A DNA stretch of 64,000 bases. It comes from Oxytricha trifallax. Its lineage: Eukaryota > Ciliophora > Spirotrichea > Sporadotrichida > Oxytrichidae. This document shows, piece after piece, positions 12,378 to 25,700 of this stretch. Both the position numbers and the translations under genes were made by a program. Numbering within the stretch: position 1 is the first letter of the stretch; each line of letters starts with the position of its first letter. Location of the stretch: positions 1 through 64,000 of the forward strand of contig ARYC01002480.1 of the NCBI GenBank assembly GCA_000711775.1, written 5' to 3'. The notes under the pieces are model-generated. The model did not search any database, was not told where the DNA came from, and worked only from the letters and a program-made list of their open reading frames with translations.

Positions 12378-12577
12378 GTTTATATTCTTAATTAAAATAG
12401 TAAAATTTCAAAACTTAATTACTTTATTGAGTTATCTAATATCAGTCAGAATTTAGTCTCAAAAGAATATAAATGATTACTAAATAAAATAAACATAGTT
12501 TTGAAAATTTATTATATTTATGCAGTTGTTTTCTAGTATCAGTATATATTTTTGCTAGTTTTTTAGATTAGATTTGC

Positions 12578-15500
12578 TCAATATTTTTGCTAAATGAAAG
12601 TATCCAGTTTCATGGCATCACTAATTTTAGAATTGGCTTTAGACGTGGTTGACTTTGCTCCTTTCATTATTGGTAGGTTTTGCTATGTACCAAAGAATTT
12701 GTCTTTGTTTGTAACAAACTTTGGGTCTCTTTGCATGTTCAATTCCTAAATTAAAAGGTAAGCACATACTTTTTGCCAAAATGTGAGATTTATAATACAA
12801 AAATCTTTTATAATACTTACATGCACTTTAACTCTTTGCTCATTGAGAATGGAGAAACCTTTGCTAGATTTTACTTATTCAAGACTTGGTTTCTGAATTT
12901 TGAAGGGTCTCTCCCCTGGACCTGGAGCATCCATACCATAGAAATTGGCTGCATTTTTCTAAAAAATACTTCCCTAAGAGGTTACGGATTTTCCACAATC
13001 AAAGTCTCCGAAAAATTTAGCTGCATTTCTTTGGTAGAGTTGCGAATCAATTTAATGTTAAATATAAAATAAAAATTTTAATTTTTTTATTAGCATAATA
13101 TTTAAATGTAATCAACATTCACATTTGTTTATAGCTAACCGCTTTGACCTCTTGTTTTTTAATAACCTGTTTATGACCTAGCCCCTTCTTCTTGCTTAGT
13201 TTATGTAAAAGGTACATTGAAATCCTCCCTAACACTTGAAGTATCACTTATTATTTATTGAGATTGCTATGAGGCTCTTCTATTAATTCCTTGCAGTGGA
13301 ACAGTTTATGGTCTTTGTAATTAAATCTCGTGCTTAGCATTTACTTAGAATCCACTTTGGTTGGCTGTAGACTTATTATTTTCTTTGCCAACTTAACCTA
13401 TAAAATGATTCAAGTTTACATCTTTAGTTGCACCAGGATTTACACCATAGAACTTCGCCATGTCTTTTTTGAATTCTGGCTCATTGGTCACTACTTGCTT
13501 TAAAGTTTTAGTTTTTTATGCCTCCTATTTTGCTTCAACCTACTTCTTATAATAAAAAGAATGCAGAAATTGAATAACCTAGATGTGTTTCATTATAAAA
13601 ATGTAATTAAATGTATTATTTTATAATTTGCATGTACTTATTTCCCATAGAGGAATCTTCAGCTTTACTTCCATATGGATTTTAAACAATAGGGGTGGGA
13701 AAGCCCCCTATTCAGACTTTTGATAAAATAATAGTTTTAAGGATGCTTTCTGATTGATAAAGTTGTTTTTAACATAAATTATCTACTTTTTCTGAAATTA
13801 TTCATTCTGGTGATTTATATATAAATTTTGTGATTTTAAAGATAAATACAATGATAATTAATTAAAATCTTTTTTTAGTTTCTTATATTTAATGAGATGG
13901 GTAATAGTTAACCTTAAAAATTAACAATTTAAAAAAGTTGTCTTATGTAGAGGAGAAAAATTCCTAGCAATGATTAATTGTTTCCTCTCTAATTTTGGCA
14001 AATAAAATATATTGTAATGTTTGTTGCAAAATACTTCCTCTCCCAAAAATTATATATGGGGAAGTTTACTCACCTGTAAATTCACCCCTCAAACAGCCAT
14101 TTCTGTGTGTCCTGGAACATTGTAGGTTGGATTAAGAGGATCATTTACTCTCTTAGTGTTTATTCCTTTTTTCAAGGTGCTTGCTTGAGCACCTGCTACA
14201 TCCAATATGGTATTTGTCTCTCTGAAATGTTGCCTCTCTCTAGAGTGAAAATTGCCCAATCTTTTTGATCCAACAGCAGTACCTGGGATGTCTAAAATCT
14301 TATAAAAAATGAATTAGACTCATGTTTTATTTATGTTGTCTTTTACTTCTAAACCATTAAAATAGCCTCCCTAAGCTCTTATTGGTTGCCTTTTTGGACT
14401 ACTTCCTGGAATTGATCCAATAGTTACAATTTCGCCGTTTTCATCTCTAATATTATATTGAGGCTAAAGTGGGTTCACTGATCTAGATGAGGTAAATTTG
14501 TTTTTAGTTATATCAGCATAATTAAATGAATCATATTACATTATTATATTTCTTAAAGTAATTATCAATTTGTTACGAGTATAAACCAAAAAGCTTTTAA
14601 AATAAATTTTCATATTAAATTTAATTTAACATTAAGAATCATATTGAGTAGATCTGATGTAGTTAGGTTTTGCCTTTGCCCCATCAATATCCTTAACATC
14701 CATCAAGTTTCTAGTTTCATAATATTTAGCTTTTTTTGGATGTGCTCCATCTATGTCATCATTATTTATTTAATCTCTGATAAATTTAGGTGGGGTTGGA
14801 GGTATGTACTCAACTTCAGCAAGTTTATAAACAGGGTTCAAGGGGTTTGAAGGAGGTCTAGTTGTTTAAATTAAAAAATATTTGTTAAAAGGGATTATTG
14901 AATTCTATATTTTAGAAGAAGATAATTAACACATATTACATTTAATTTGTTGTTTAGAATTTGATGTAATTAGGCTTAGATTTTTCAATATCTGAGTTAG
15001 TTAAGTTATACTCAGGTTTATTCAGTCCTATAATGTTATAAAATAAGGAAAAGTCTTATAATTATTTCGACAAAAAAATTTAAATCTTGCTCTTTGATAG
15101 TATTTATAATAGATGGTCTTACCGATATGCAAAGCTCTTGGGCAGGTCCTATCAATATCCCAATTTTAACCCAAAAATTCAGGCCTATTTACATTATCTT
15201 TGACCCATTTCTTTGGCTGTGCTCCTATTTATTTAAATTCGTTAATAATTTCCAAAATGTTTTATATGAAAAATTGTAAAATGGGCTTTTCCTAAAAAGC
15301 AGATATGATTATTTTGATAGTTGAATTGAAATTTAGCATCTTAAAGCCTAAATGATTTCAACTATGCTTGCAAAATAGAATATGTCAGTTTTCATTATTA
15401 ATTTTTTATTTAGCTTACCAACAATATCAACAGTGTCTAAATTCTAAGAAGCTCCTCGATGTCTTTGGGAAACATGGGCTGTTTTTACTCGGAATAAATC

Positions 15501-15762
15501 CTTATCTTTGTTTATTGAGCTCAAAGACATTAGATCCTAACGAGTTGGCATTGGCCAGTTGAATCATACATATTAATAAATTTTATTAAGATTTTTATTT
15601 GAGAAATTTTTAATTCAATTTCAAAGTTAAAATTAGCAACTTACCTATACTAAGTTAGATTATATAATTATTGAATGGGTCTTTTGTGCTTGAAAATTAT
15701 GAATTTGTATTTACAGTTTGATAATTAGTTTATCCGAATAATGCTGAAGTAGCAGTTGCCAT
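12578..15762 (-). CDS. Gene E: repeat protein with NPLNP and GAxPKK motifs, likely ciliary
   Basis: ATG 15762 begins MATATSALFGQTNYQ; stop TGA is 12578-12580. MDSs give recurring units: RPPSNPLNPVYKLAEVEY with DDIDGAHPKKAKYY, then NPLQPQYNIRD, then NDPLNPTYNVPGHTE, and later MAKFYGVNPG, NAAKFFGDF and NAANFYGMDAPGPG. Each unit pairs a short basic stretch with a Pro-rich NPLNP-like motif and an aromatic FYG motif. An intron at about 12749-12809 (GTAAGT...TTTAG) joins KVH to ELNMQRD. The repeats resemble protist cilium-associated proteins, but that is an impression; the sequence has no catalytic or membrane domain. Confidence 0.75.
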
Positions 15763-16545
15763 TATTTTATTCTAATTCTAATATTTTATAGGGGTTACTA
15801 GAAAATAAATAAAATAACCAAAAAAATAAAGACAATATAATAACCTTATTAATATTTGTTTTTGATTGTTTTTTATTTTTCTTAAAATTATCAAATTAAT
15901 CTTAAATATTTCTAACTATAATATGAATATATTTATAATTATTTCACTTCCCCACTATCATTTGGTAAAAAATAAAATAATAATCAGAGCGCTACTTTAT
16001 GAAAATAATCACAAAAATAGCTCAAATGATTATGGTGACTATAAATATTATGGTTTTAAATTACTTATTAAATTTCATTTACGGAGAAAATAAAGAACAA
16101 AATTTTTTTGAGAGAGCGAAAAAATAATTAATTATTTATATAATACCTCAAATCTATGTAAAAATATTCCCAAATAAATTGTATTTGAAATAATCTAAGT
16201 CTAAATAAGAATGTTCCTATTTATAAAAAAAAGTCACAAAAATTTTTGATAAAAATAATTCAAACTATTCAAACTATTCAAACTTTTTAATTAATGATAA
16301 TTATTTTCAGGAAAATGATTCTGGCCATTTAGACCTCGCTGGACTCGAATATTAATTTTAATTGTTTTACAAATTCACTTTCCTTAATTTCTATATTTCA
16401 AATAATGAAGTGATATATTTTTCTTAATTAAATTAATCATTCTTTTTTTAATTTCCAAAGATATTTTATCAATTTTATCATGAGCAAGTTATTTAAATAA
16501 TAAAATTACTAAATTAACAAAGTCCTATCATTTATATTTTCCCAG
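15763..16545. other. AT-rich intergenic DNA
   Basis: No coding signal. It separates the start of gene E from the stop of gene F (both on the minus strand). It includes a short direct repeat of ttcaaacta around 16260-16280. Confidence 0.5.
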
Positions 16546-18516
16546 TCAATTTCTTTTTTCTAAAACATCATTAAACAAATCATCATCACAATAATCTTAT
16601 AAATGCTTTAAATCATCCTAATCTAATTATTCATTGTAAATCTACTATTTTTATTGATTATTCTCGATTTAATCTAATTTCTTAAGGTTAGTATAGGAAC
16701 CTATAATTTTATTGGAATTTTTGTCGTCATCAATTTAAGTATGTATTTAGTTATGTAACTTCTATTTCTATTTATCATCTACAATTTATTTATAATCTTT
16801 GAGCGTAGTGTAACATCTATTTCGGTTGGTATTTGAAGTTTTCTTTTTTGGTTCAGTACATCTGAGATTTTTAGCATCTATTATCTTAGTATCAAAATCT
16901 TCAAATATCAAACCTTTTTCTAATTGAGTATTATGCTAAATTTCAATAATTTATGGGCCCATTTATGTCGATGAAGTATCATTTTTATAATAATATAAAA
17001 TGCAATCCAATTGTTTATAAATGTCTAATTATTATATAATAATATTTCATCATTCTTAGCATATTTCATCAACTAAACTTATTGTATTTGAATACTCACA
17101 GCTTCTCCTTTATTAAGATTTTTATCATTTTAATTATAAATTAAAAATATTATTCTATTATGTATTATTAAATCATTCTGTCTTTTTGCACTATTTTATT
17201 TATTACTCTATTGATTCTACTCAAACACAAATCTCCTCACATCAGGAGATATCTTATTATATATATAATTAAAATTATTAAAATACTAAGTTTTATGTAT
17301 TATCAATGATAAATTTACAATAGTTGAATTAATGACATTCAAAACCCCTAAAAGAGATTATGAGTATTTTATTTATTTGTTTACAAATATTTTTGTATTA
17401 TATACTTTGTGTTAGTAATTCTGAATAATTCAAATTAGTTTGGCCTAAAACTTTATGAAAACTTAAGCTAGTAACTATTAAGAAGAATTTATGCGGCTCA
17501 ACTTTTGTCGGCTAAAGTAACTGAACTCCTATCTAGCTTTTTTGAATTTTTCATAAATATCAGGAAGCTAAAAATCCAAGTTGAATTAGAAGAAATCTAT
17601 ATAAAAGATTAAAACGCTGTTCTATCGCATTTTTTCAGTAACTAGATTCTACGCAAATAATTATTCACAAAAAATAAGTGCACAATTTAGAATCGATATA
17701 TAAAATTTAGGATAACTCTTTTGATTATACATATATTGACTGCTAATGGGAGAATCCCTTAAGTGTAGCTTGATGGACATAGAAATTTTAGTAAGTGTCA
17801 ACTATATTAATTATTTAAGAAAATTTATTCAAACATAATTTTAAACAAAATCTTTTTATAATTTAGATTTCATACTTAATATATAAAGTATCTATATTTT
17901 CATAATTTAATATGCTCCCAATATTTCTTTAATGTTTCAGAGTGACTATAAACTAACCTTTAATTAGTCATATTAAACTTGAACATTTTAACTTAAATTT
18001 TCCCAAATGTTTTATATTCTTAATAATTTTCTCTATTAATTTGCCTGACTTTTAGGTCCTCTAAATTAGGTTAAATATATCTATATACTTAAATTGTCCA
18101 GATATATTAATAAATCTATAATCCATAAAAAGTTTTGGAATAAAGGTTATAATTGTAAGTGCTTTGTGATTTAATTAGTATTTTTTCCCCTGAATTTGTT
18201 ACTGTATTGTGAGAGTAGTCAATTGATAAATCTAAATTCATTTGATTTTTATTTTGGCTTTATTAAATTTGTTTCAGGAGTTTATTTAATTGAGATTAAT
18301 AAGCTTAACTTTCTTGTTAGTTAAAATCTACTATTTCTCCACTTTCATCAGTATCTGATGAGTTATTTGAATACAATTACTTTCTTTGCTAATCTCTTTC
18401 TCTCTAGTTTATAGCTTCTAAATCATTTTCATTCTTCTCCCTGCCATTTGAAAGTAAATCATACTAAAACAATATCATAAAATACTAATTAAATTTACAT
18501 CAACTCTCAAGTTCAT
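16546..18516 (-). CDS. Gene F: Asn/Gln/Asp-rich hypothetical protein
   Basis: ATG 18516 reads MNLRVD, then a 35-nt intron (18464-18498, GTAAAT...TTTTAG), then YDLLSNGREKNENDLEAINQ. Later MDSs include SSDTDESGEIVDFNQQESQA, KISPDVRRFVFEQNQQSN, FDTKIIDAKNLRCTEPKKK and a C-terminus rich in Asp/Gln ending DDDLFNDVLEKRN with TGA 16546-16548. Very many Gln codons are TAA or TAG. No domain, signal peptide or membrane segment is visible. The low-complexity polar composition suggests a disordered protein. IES boundaries were not all resolved. Confidence 0.7.
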
Positions 18517-18919
18517 TTACTAATATAATTTAATATACTACGATCATAGTTGATCCTACTGAAACCTCAGCCCCAAGTTTCTTTATTCGTATAAATAAGC
18601 CTTTACCTCCCTACCCCAAAAGAATTCCCTATATTTTATGAAGTTTAGGAGGGGTAATTTTTAAGCCTATCTCCTACGGAAGTTTCTGGCCCTAGAATTC
18701 AAATTTTTATAATTGAATGAAAAATATATTTAAAAAAAAGATATAATAATAATCTTAATTTCTTTGACTTTATATTATACAATTTTTTTCTTAATTTTAT
18801 TTACTACGTTTATTTTAAACCCTATAGAATTATTTATTTAAATCTTTGCTAATCTAAATATTTATATAAAATTAATGAAATTTTTAATTAGAAATTGTGT
18901 ATCTTCAACAAAAAAAATG

Positions 18920-19539
18920 GGCTATGAAGTAGTATCCTCCCCCCCCTAATGTATACTTTTTATTTTATAGTATGATAGAGTTTTTGACGCTGAGTAATAG
19001 TAGCAGATGAACATGGAATGTGCGAGCAATAGTTTTCGAGCTAGAGCCTCACCAAAGTTCCTTTTATATATAAAAATCACTATAAATTTTACAAAAATTA
19101 TTAAATTTTTCACAAAATTTAATTTCTCTAAAATTCACGATTTTAACAAATACTCACTTATTTGACAATTTATATCAAACTAATCTTAATTAAAAAATTC
19201 GATTTTAAAATTGATTTTCACTTTATTTAAGATTTTAAAATATATAATTAAGATTCACCTTATTAAATTAAGAAAAGTTTGATATAAATTGTCAATAAAG
19301 TGAGTATTTGTTAAAATCGTGAATTTTAGAGAAATTAAATTTTGTGAAAAATTTAATAATTTTTGTAAAATTTATAGTGATTTTTATATATAAAAAGGAA
19401 CTTTGGTGAGGCTCTAGCTCGAAAACTATTGCTCGCACATTCCATGTTCATCTGCTACTATTACTCAGCGTCAAAAACTCTATCAGACTATAAAATAAAA
19501 AGTATACATTAGGGGGGGGGAGGATACTACCTCATAGCC
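18920..19539. mobile_element. Foldback element 1, C/G-run type, 8-bp target repeat
   Basis: Two arms of about 272 bp (18920-19191 and 19268-19539) are near-perfect reverse complements around a loop of about 75 bp. Ends are GGCTATG...CATAGCC. An 8-bp direct repeat AAAAAATG flanks it (18912-18919 and 19540-19547), as expected for a transposon insertion. Each arm carries a C8 or G9 run about 20 bp inside its tip, striking in such AT-rich DNA. No protein is encoded. The close identity of the arms implies recent insertion or arm correction. Confidence 0.9.
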
Positions 19540-19547
19540 AAAAAATG

Positions 19548-20480
19548 ATATTGAATAATTTTATAATAATTGATGATATTGATTTTGAGAAATTATAAAA
19601 GTTGCATATTTGATGTAAGAAGAAGTAATTTTCTCAATTTGATGCATAAAGAATTGGGAAAGAAAAATCAACCCCCCCCAAATATATTTGTCGGCTTAGT
19701 CTAAATCATTTTTCTTTCCTGGCATCTATTAAAGATATATTAATAATTTTAGACAATAGATTTGATGTTATTTTAGGAATTTGTAATTCTGTTTCTCATA
19801 CAATTACATAACAAAAATAAATCTTATATTTTTTCATATGATTTTATATTAATCATCATATTTAGTGAATATACTATGATAGGAAATTATTTATTTTTTG
19901 AGTAAATCATTGATTATATAAATATGGTAAAATATTTGTTAAAAGTAAAGGTATTTAAGAAATATTTAAGTACTTATTTCCAAAATTTAGCTTTTTCAGC
20001 TTTTCACAAACAATAGAATGTTCAACATGGTTTAGGCTGTAATTTTTTTAAGTAAAAAATAATATATTTATTTCCCACGTAAAATTAATATAATATATTT
20101 TTCTTTTAAAGTATTTACAGAGAAAATTATGAGTAACCTTGCAAATAAACGGGAAAAATAGCGCTTAAATTTTATTTGTATGTAAGTGATAACTTTGATC
20201 AAATTATAAATTAAAGAAATTTAAGAATATTAAATTAATGATAAATAAAGTGAAAATATATCAGTGAAGAATTTGATGATTATTCATTAGATATCAGGAA
20301 TTTAATGACGGGTGAGAATTATCAGGTGTTGGAATTGTGAGGGTGGAGGATATGAGGATTTGGAGTTATGAGGGATAGAGCAGTATCAGGGTTTGTGGGG
20401 TTTTAAGGATGGAAATGAAGGGTCCTAATTTTATGAGGGTATTTTATTAAAGAGAATAACTGGGGGCTGAATACCGTTAT
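19548..20480. other. Non-coding, with a C8 run and a G-rich foldback relic
   Basis: AT-rich overall. A solitary C8 run lies at 19672-19679. From about 20300 to 20475 the plus strand is G-rich with phrases such as cagtatcagggtttgtgggg that resemble the right arm of the foldback at 47571-48108 (tatcaggatttggtgggg). It looks like half of a decayed element of that family next to the end of gene G. Confidence 0.4.
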
Positions 20481-20499
20481 GGGTCAGAGCTAATAGTAT

Positions 20500-21009
20500 A
20501 TAATAAATAGTAATGAAATGAATTGGAGTCTTAAGTCGAAACCTCTTATCACTTCTATCAAAAGCAAGTTTACATGTATAGTGATCCTCCACCTCATCAT
20601 TATTCAATGATTGCTAATTATTGTTATAGTCCTCATCATCTTTCTGTGTATTTATATCTATTTCTAGTTTCTTCTAGATTACTTTACTTTTCTTTTAGTT
20701 GCTTATTTGTTTTATCCTAGCTTTCTTTTCAATGTCGTAATCATCATGGTAAAATAATATTAAATTTCATAATATTATATGAAACTAAACATTTTATGGT
20801 TTACTGAGTTTGCCATCTTTCTTTATGATTATACCTTTATTTCTTTCTAGTTTTCTGTTTAATATCTAATTTATAACTATTATGTGTTTTATTATTTTAC
20901 AGCTTTCGTATTCTTCAGGATTTTACAAATCATCATCATTCTTTAGAGCGTTTTAGTAGTTTATATTAACCATTGGAGTACAGCAAAATGAGTCTAATAG
21001 ATTTCCCAT
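20500..21009 (-). CDS. Gene G: putative acylated membrane-anchored protein, 3' end unresolved
   Basis: ATG 21009 begins MGNLLDSFCCTPMVNINYQ. Gly2 with Ser6 or Ser7 and a Cys-Cys pair fits N-myristoylation plus palmitoylation, as in gene C. Further minus-strand blocks read NDDDLQNPEEYESCK, KGIIIKKDGK, then after an AT-rich break HDDYDIEKKARIKQ and a basic/acidic helix ending FDRSDKRFRLKTP near 20520. No TGA follows in a convincing position, so the last MDS may be missing or lie elsewhere. Function unknown. Confidence 0.6.
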
Positions 21010-21147
21010 TAAAGAAAAGATCTAATCAATAATTATAATATTTAATTGAAATTATAAATTTTCCTAACATCTTATGGTAGTAACTTATTTCATTTTAAGA
21101 TGTGTTTGATTACAGAAATTAATGGGAATATATTCAAATAATAATAA

Positions 21148-22502
21148 TCATAGGAAATCAGCTAGTTTTACAGTTTTCTGAACTTTCATTTGTTTCTTTA
21201 AAGCAGGATCAGCATCTTCTGGGCCTCCATCTCCAGCCATACCCACTAAATCTTTAGTCTTTCCTCTATGCAAAAGAGCGGTTTCTCCACCTAGTTCCCC
21301 TTTCATTCTCATTAACTCCTGCTTCTTTTAATTTCTTTCATCTGCTCTCTACTTTCGAAGCACTTTATTAGTAATTTCAATGTTGGGATTGTTTTGTAAT
21401 TAATCTTGTTGTGAAATGCGATTTCCATTTCCAGTTGGAATTGCCTTATTTTGTGCATTAATTTCATCGTATTTAAGATCTACACCCCAAAGTGTAAAGT
21501 TATCCTTAAGAAGCTGCATAACTCTGAGTGTTTCGTTTATTCGTTCTTCCTCCACACTTTCCAAATCAAAAAGCGCAAGATCAAAAGCATTTTTTGCAAG
21601 TTCTATAGCTTTCGGCATCTACCTGAGATTATCATTGATAAAAACCGAATAGTTTAGGGCAGTTGCCAGCCTTAAGGGATGTGTACTAAATAAATTTTCA
21701 GCTTCTCGAATAGCATCTTCATAAGAATCCTTGGCTTCTTCAATTAAAATAGCATGTGATTATTGACGACTGCTCACATCTGCATCTGCCAGATATCGTT
21801 TGTAATCTGCAATGAATTTCAAATAAAATGTTCGACCTTCGAAAGAGGAAGCTAGGGGAAGGACTTGAGTTGCAATTGAAATAGCTTTTTAAGATATTAC
21901 ATGAATTTCATCTTCTATTTTTTCTCTTTACATTTTTAATAGTCTTAGGGCCACTAGCTATATTGAAAAAGTTTTAAAATCTCTGATAAATCGTATAAAA
22001 CGATAAACAATTACTTACCAATTTATCATCCTCTGTTTACTCATAATGATCAGTAGTTTTATCAATAATTTCCATTATTATTCTATGCTAAACCTTAAAT
22101 TATTAGAATTGCAAAATAGGAATTGAACTAAAGTTTACTTTCTTTTCTGAGTGACTTAATTCTTAAAGCAAATATTAAAAAGATTTTTCTCTTCATTTTT
22201 TAAATCTTTACTTTTCTTTACACTTTTCTAAAATAATTTATTATAAAAAATTCACACAGTTTGTTTATAATTTTACATACATTTATAATGAGAGTGACAT
22301 AGTGTTCTGCATCTTCATATCGTTTTGATTCATCGGCTAAATAAGCAAAATATGCCCATTTTTCACGTTTACTTTCACCTTATTAAGTTTCTTTTTATAT
22401 TTGCTTTTGTTTTAAATAAAGTAAGGGGATTTTAGGGGTAAATTATATATCTAATTAATTGTATTTTGCTCCCCTATTTTGTTTTGGAATATACTGAGCC
22501 AT
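21148..22502 (-). CDS. Gene H: 14-3-3 protein with an extra C-terminal tail
   Basis: 14-3-3 proteins are dimeric all-helical adaptors that bind phosphoserine/phosphothreonine motifs. ATG 22502 opens with about 40 unusual residues before REKWAYFAYLADESKRYEDA (helix A-B). Then NEEKNLFNICFKN, REKIEDEIHVISQKA, RYLADADVSSRQQSHA, LRLATALNYSVFINDN and NETLRVMQLLKDNFTLWGVD match the family signature order. Introns at 22228-22280 and 21958-22018; an IES with pointer AAG lies near 22090-22140. After the usual end (LWGVD) the frame runs about 100 more residues, Gln/Asn/Lys-rich, to TGA 21148-21150. The basic Lys-Arg-Arg triad region is divergent (KNQVTQKRK). Confidence 0.9.
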
Positions 22503-22770
22503 TAGAAATAAATTATTAAAATTATTACTAAAAAGTATTATAAGATTCTATATTTTATGTACTAGTCATTTAATGATAGAAATTGATGGGTTTTAAAGTT
22601 TTTTTTATGTAATTAAATCAATTCATTTTTTGTTTGAGTAATAAAATTAAAATCTTAATCATAATCCTCGGAGCATTTTTTGTAGCAGAGAGGTTTATAT
22701 AGAAAATAATTCCAAATATTATTTGCTAATTTAGATTAGTCATTGTTGACTAAATTTAAGCCAATTTTCC
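22503..22770. other. Short AT-rich spacer
   Basis: Nothing coding is seen between the start of the 14-3-3 gene and the stop of the channel gene; both read on the minus strand. Confidence 0.5.
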
Positions 22771-25700
22771 TCACTTGGCACCAAACAAGGAACCAAGGAG
22801 TTTTCCACCACCACTAGTTTAGCCCGGCATCACAGAGGCTGAACTTAATAATTTAAAAATCATTATTGTATATATATTTATATATCATTTTTACAACTTG
22901 AACTCTTTTGAAGGGTAGGATGACTAGGGCTTTTATCGTTGCCTCCAAAGGCTGAGAAGGAAGATTGAGAATCTCTTCTACCTCCTTTTGTATTTTGGTC
23001 CAATTTCCTCATGACAAATTGTAGTCTTTGATCGTTCTTTAAGTTAGAGTTAATGAAGGGAAATTTTTTATTTGAGATGTCATATATTAAATTTTGCATA
23101 ATATTTTTTAATTTATTTTATTTTTGGGTTTTATCTTAAAGGAATTTGTTTAACAATCTAAAAAAGCTTCAAAAATAGAGAATGAAATTATTGTCGGATT
23201 ATTACTCTATTAAAGAGGTACGCAGATAATTATCATTTTAAATATAATAGTGATTGTACTTTCTTATAGGATCATGATGTCTGTATAGGGGGAAATTAAA
23301 TATTAAAGAAATAGAAATTTATAATCAAAAACATAAGCAATCATTTTTGCAATTATCAGTCTGATCGATATTTTCTAAATTTAGAAGAGAACTAATTAAA
23401 AAGACAATTAATTCAAAATTTTTTTAATCATTGATTGATAAGCCAAGAAACTTCTACTTTAATTTAATCTTTAAAATATGTAGATTATTATAATATTTTA
23501 ATTGTATTATTTTTCACAATAAACTTATTAATGTGGAATTCAAAATATAAAACATCTCTCCTCCCGTAGAGTCCTTCAACATTTGAATGAATGCTTCACT
23601 TTGTACATGAATGTTATCAACTTATTTTTTGTATAGTATAATTTTTATTTTTTAATAATCCTAATTTGATATATCGACAAGACTTCTTTGACTGTTTCTA
23701 AGCATATTCTCGATATGTTCAGTTTTCTTAATCATTTGCTGCTTAACGTTGTTCAATTTACCTTCCCAAGCATCTCCTGCGTTATCATCATTCTTGTCTA
23801 CTTTAGCTATGTACAAATAGTCTATAATTATTAAGTAATAAGTAGAAATTCACTAAATACACAAATTCATATATATATTTCAATTTACTTCAATTTAAAA
23901 TATTAGTAGTCACCCATTTGATCGTGCTGCTTGAGTCTACTCTTATATACTAAGTATTCATTTTCAGCAATAAGATCAGCGAAATTCTTATACATTTCTT
24001 CGATTGAGGTAGATTCTACTCTAGCGTAAGAATCTGAGATAACAGCAATCAAAATGTTCAACATCATAATTGTCAAGAATAAGGTGGCTACTACGAAAGT
24101 CAGCAATGCCAAGACAACATAAACACTACCAAGGTCTGTAGTGTCAAAGTCTCCTAAACTCATTCTGTAAGCGAAGAAAATAGTAAAAATCTTATTCTAT
24201 GAATTAAAGAATTAAAAATATGATATAGAACACGGAATCGGCAAGAGAGCCTATAAATCTGCCTGCTGGTCTTTCTTCTTCAGGTAATGCTTCACACGCA
24301 GCATCACACTCTGGGTTGTTATTGGACATGATATACATCGAGTTACCAAATGCAGTCAATGTCACTAAGAATAAACTTAGAGTAAGTAGATTAAATAACA
24401 ATTAATAGACAGATAGATAATTAACAGTTTTAAAATTAATTTAATGCATTTACCACCATGAAAACTCTGAGATCACTTATAATAGCAACGATCATACTAA
24501 TAAACTTAGAAGTTTATCTGAAAATTCTCCAGAAATACAAGAACTTTATCCACATAAAGAAGCAGGCTACTGCATTACAAGGTCTTTCATAGTTTGCTGG
24601 AATCCCTAAGTTTTAATATCATTTAAAACTGAAATATTCTTGAAAAAATTTAGTAACATCAATTAATAAACCCCAAATAATATAGTTTTCAAAAGACATG
24701 GATATAGAAATGAGCACTAGGGGAATAATATCCAAATAATTCCAGGGGCTACCCAAATATTTACCCATGCCTTGAAGGAACATCTATCTCAATTCCAAAG
24801 CGAAAAAGTAAAGTGTTAAAATAATAACCAAAACTTTCACTATGGTTTTTTCTCTACTCAGATAAAATTCAAGACTTTAAAATTCAGCTAAGGAGCTTTT
24901 TTATTCTGCCTCTTATAGTACTAACAATTGAGATTTTAAAATATTTAAAAATTAAAAAGCAGTCATAAATTTAAGAAACAAAGTTTGGTTAGTCATGAGA
25001 GTACTATTTGTTCCAGCAAGCAAAAGTGCATTTAGTTAATCTCCTTCGACTTCTACTTCTTAGACTCTCTCGAAGATGTACACAGTATGATAAATAATCA
25101 TGAAGAAATTAAAATTAGTATAGTAGAGGAAGGCAAGTAAAAATACCAGATAAGGATAGAACAGGAACTTTTTAATACCTGCTTTTACGAGTGGCCATTT
25201 AATCTCTATAAGAGCTTAAATAGACTTATTGGAGAAGATTTCAATGCAATCAGTGTCAGCTAAAGCTTCCAAGAATTCATCAGCAATGTCATTTTCATAT
25301 TTGTGAAGATGCGGTAAATCAAGAATTTACATGCTGAGAGGCACTTCAAGTACTTCTGGTTGATACATTCATAACCCAAAACCCCTTCATGAATTTATAA
25401 GTTTTTAGATTTATACAAGGAATTTTAGGGATTAGGTTTTCTAAAATAGTTAATTGTTTTATTCTTTACAATATATTATAATTTTTAAACAATAACTTAA
25501 GTATGTATATTTAAACAGCTAGATTAACTAAATAGTGCCTGGTTAGTTTAGATTAATAAATTGATATTTTAAGCCTAAATTTTTTTAATTTATACTTTCC
25601 AATTTTAAAATATAAATTGTAATTTTAAGGACCCTTTCAAATTAAATTTAGCATTTAAACTTTAAAATCTAGTAAAGATGCTTCATAATTCAAAGAGACC

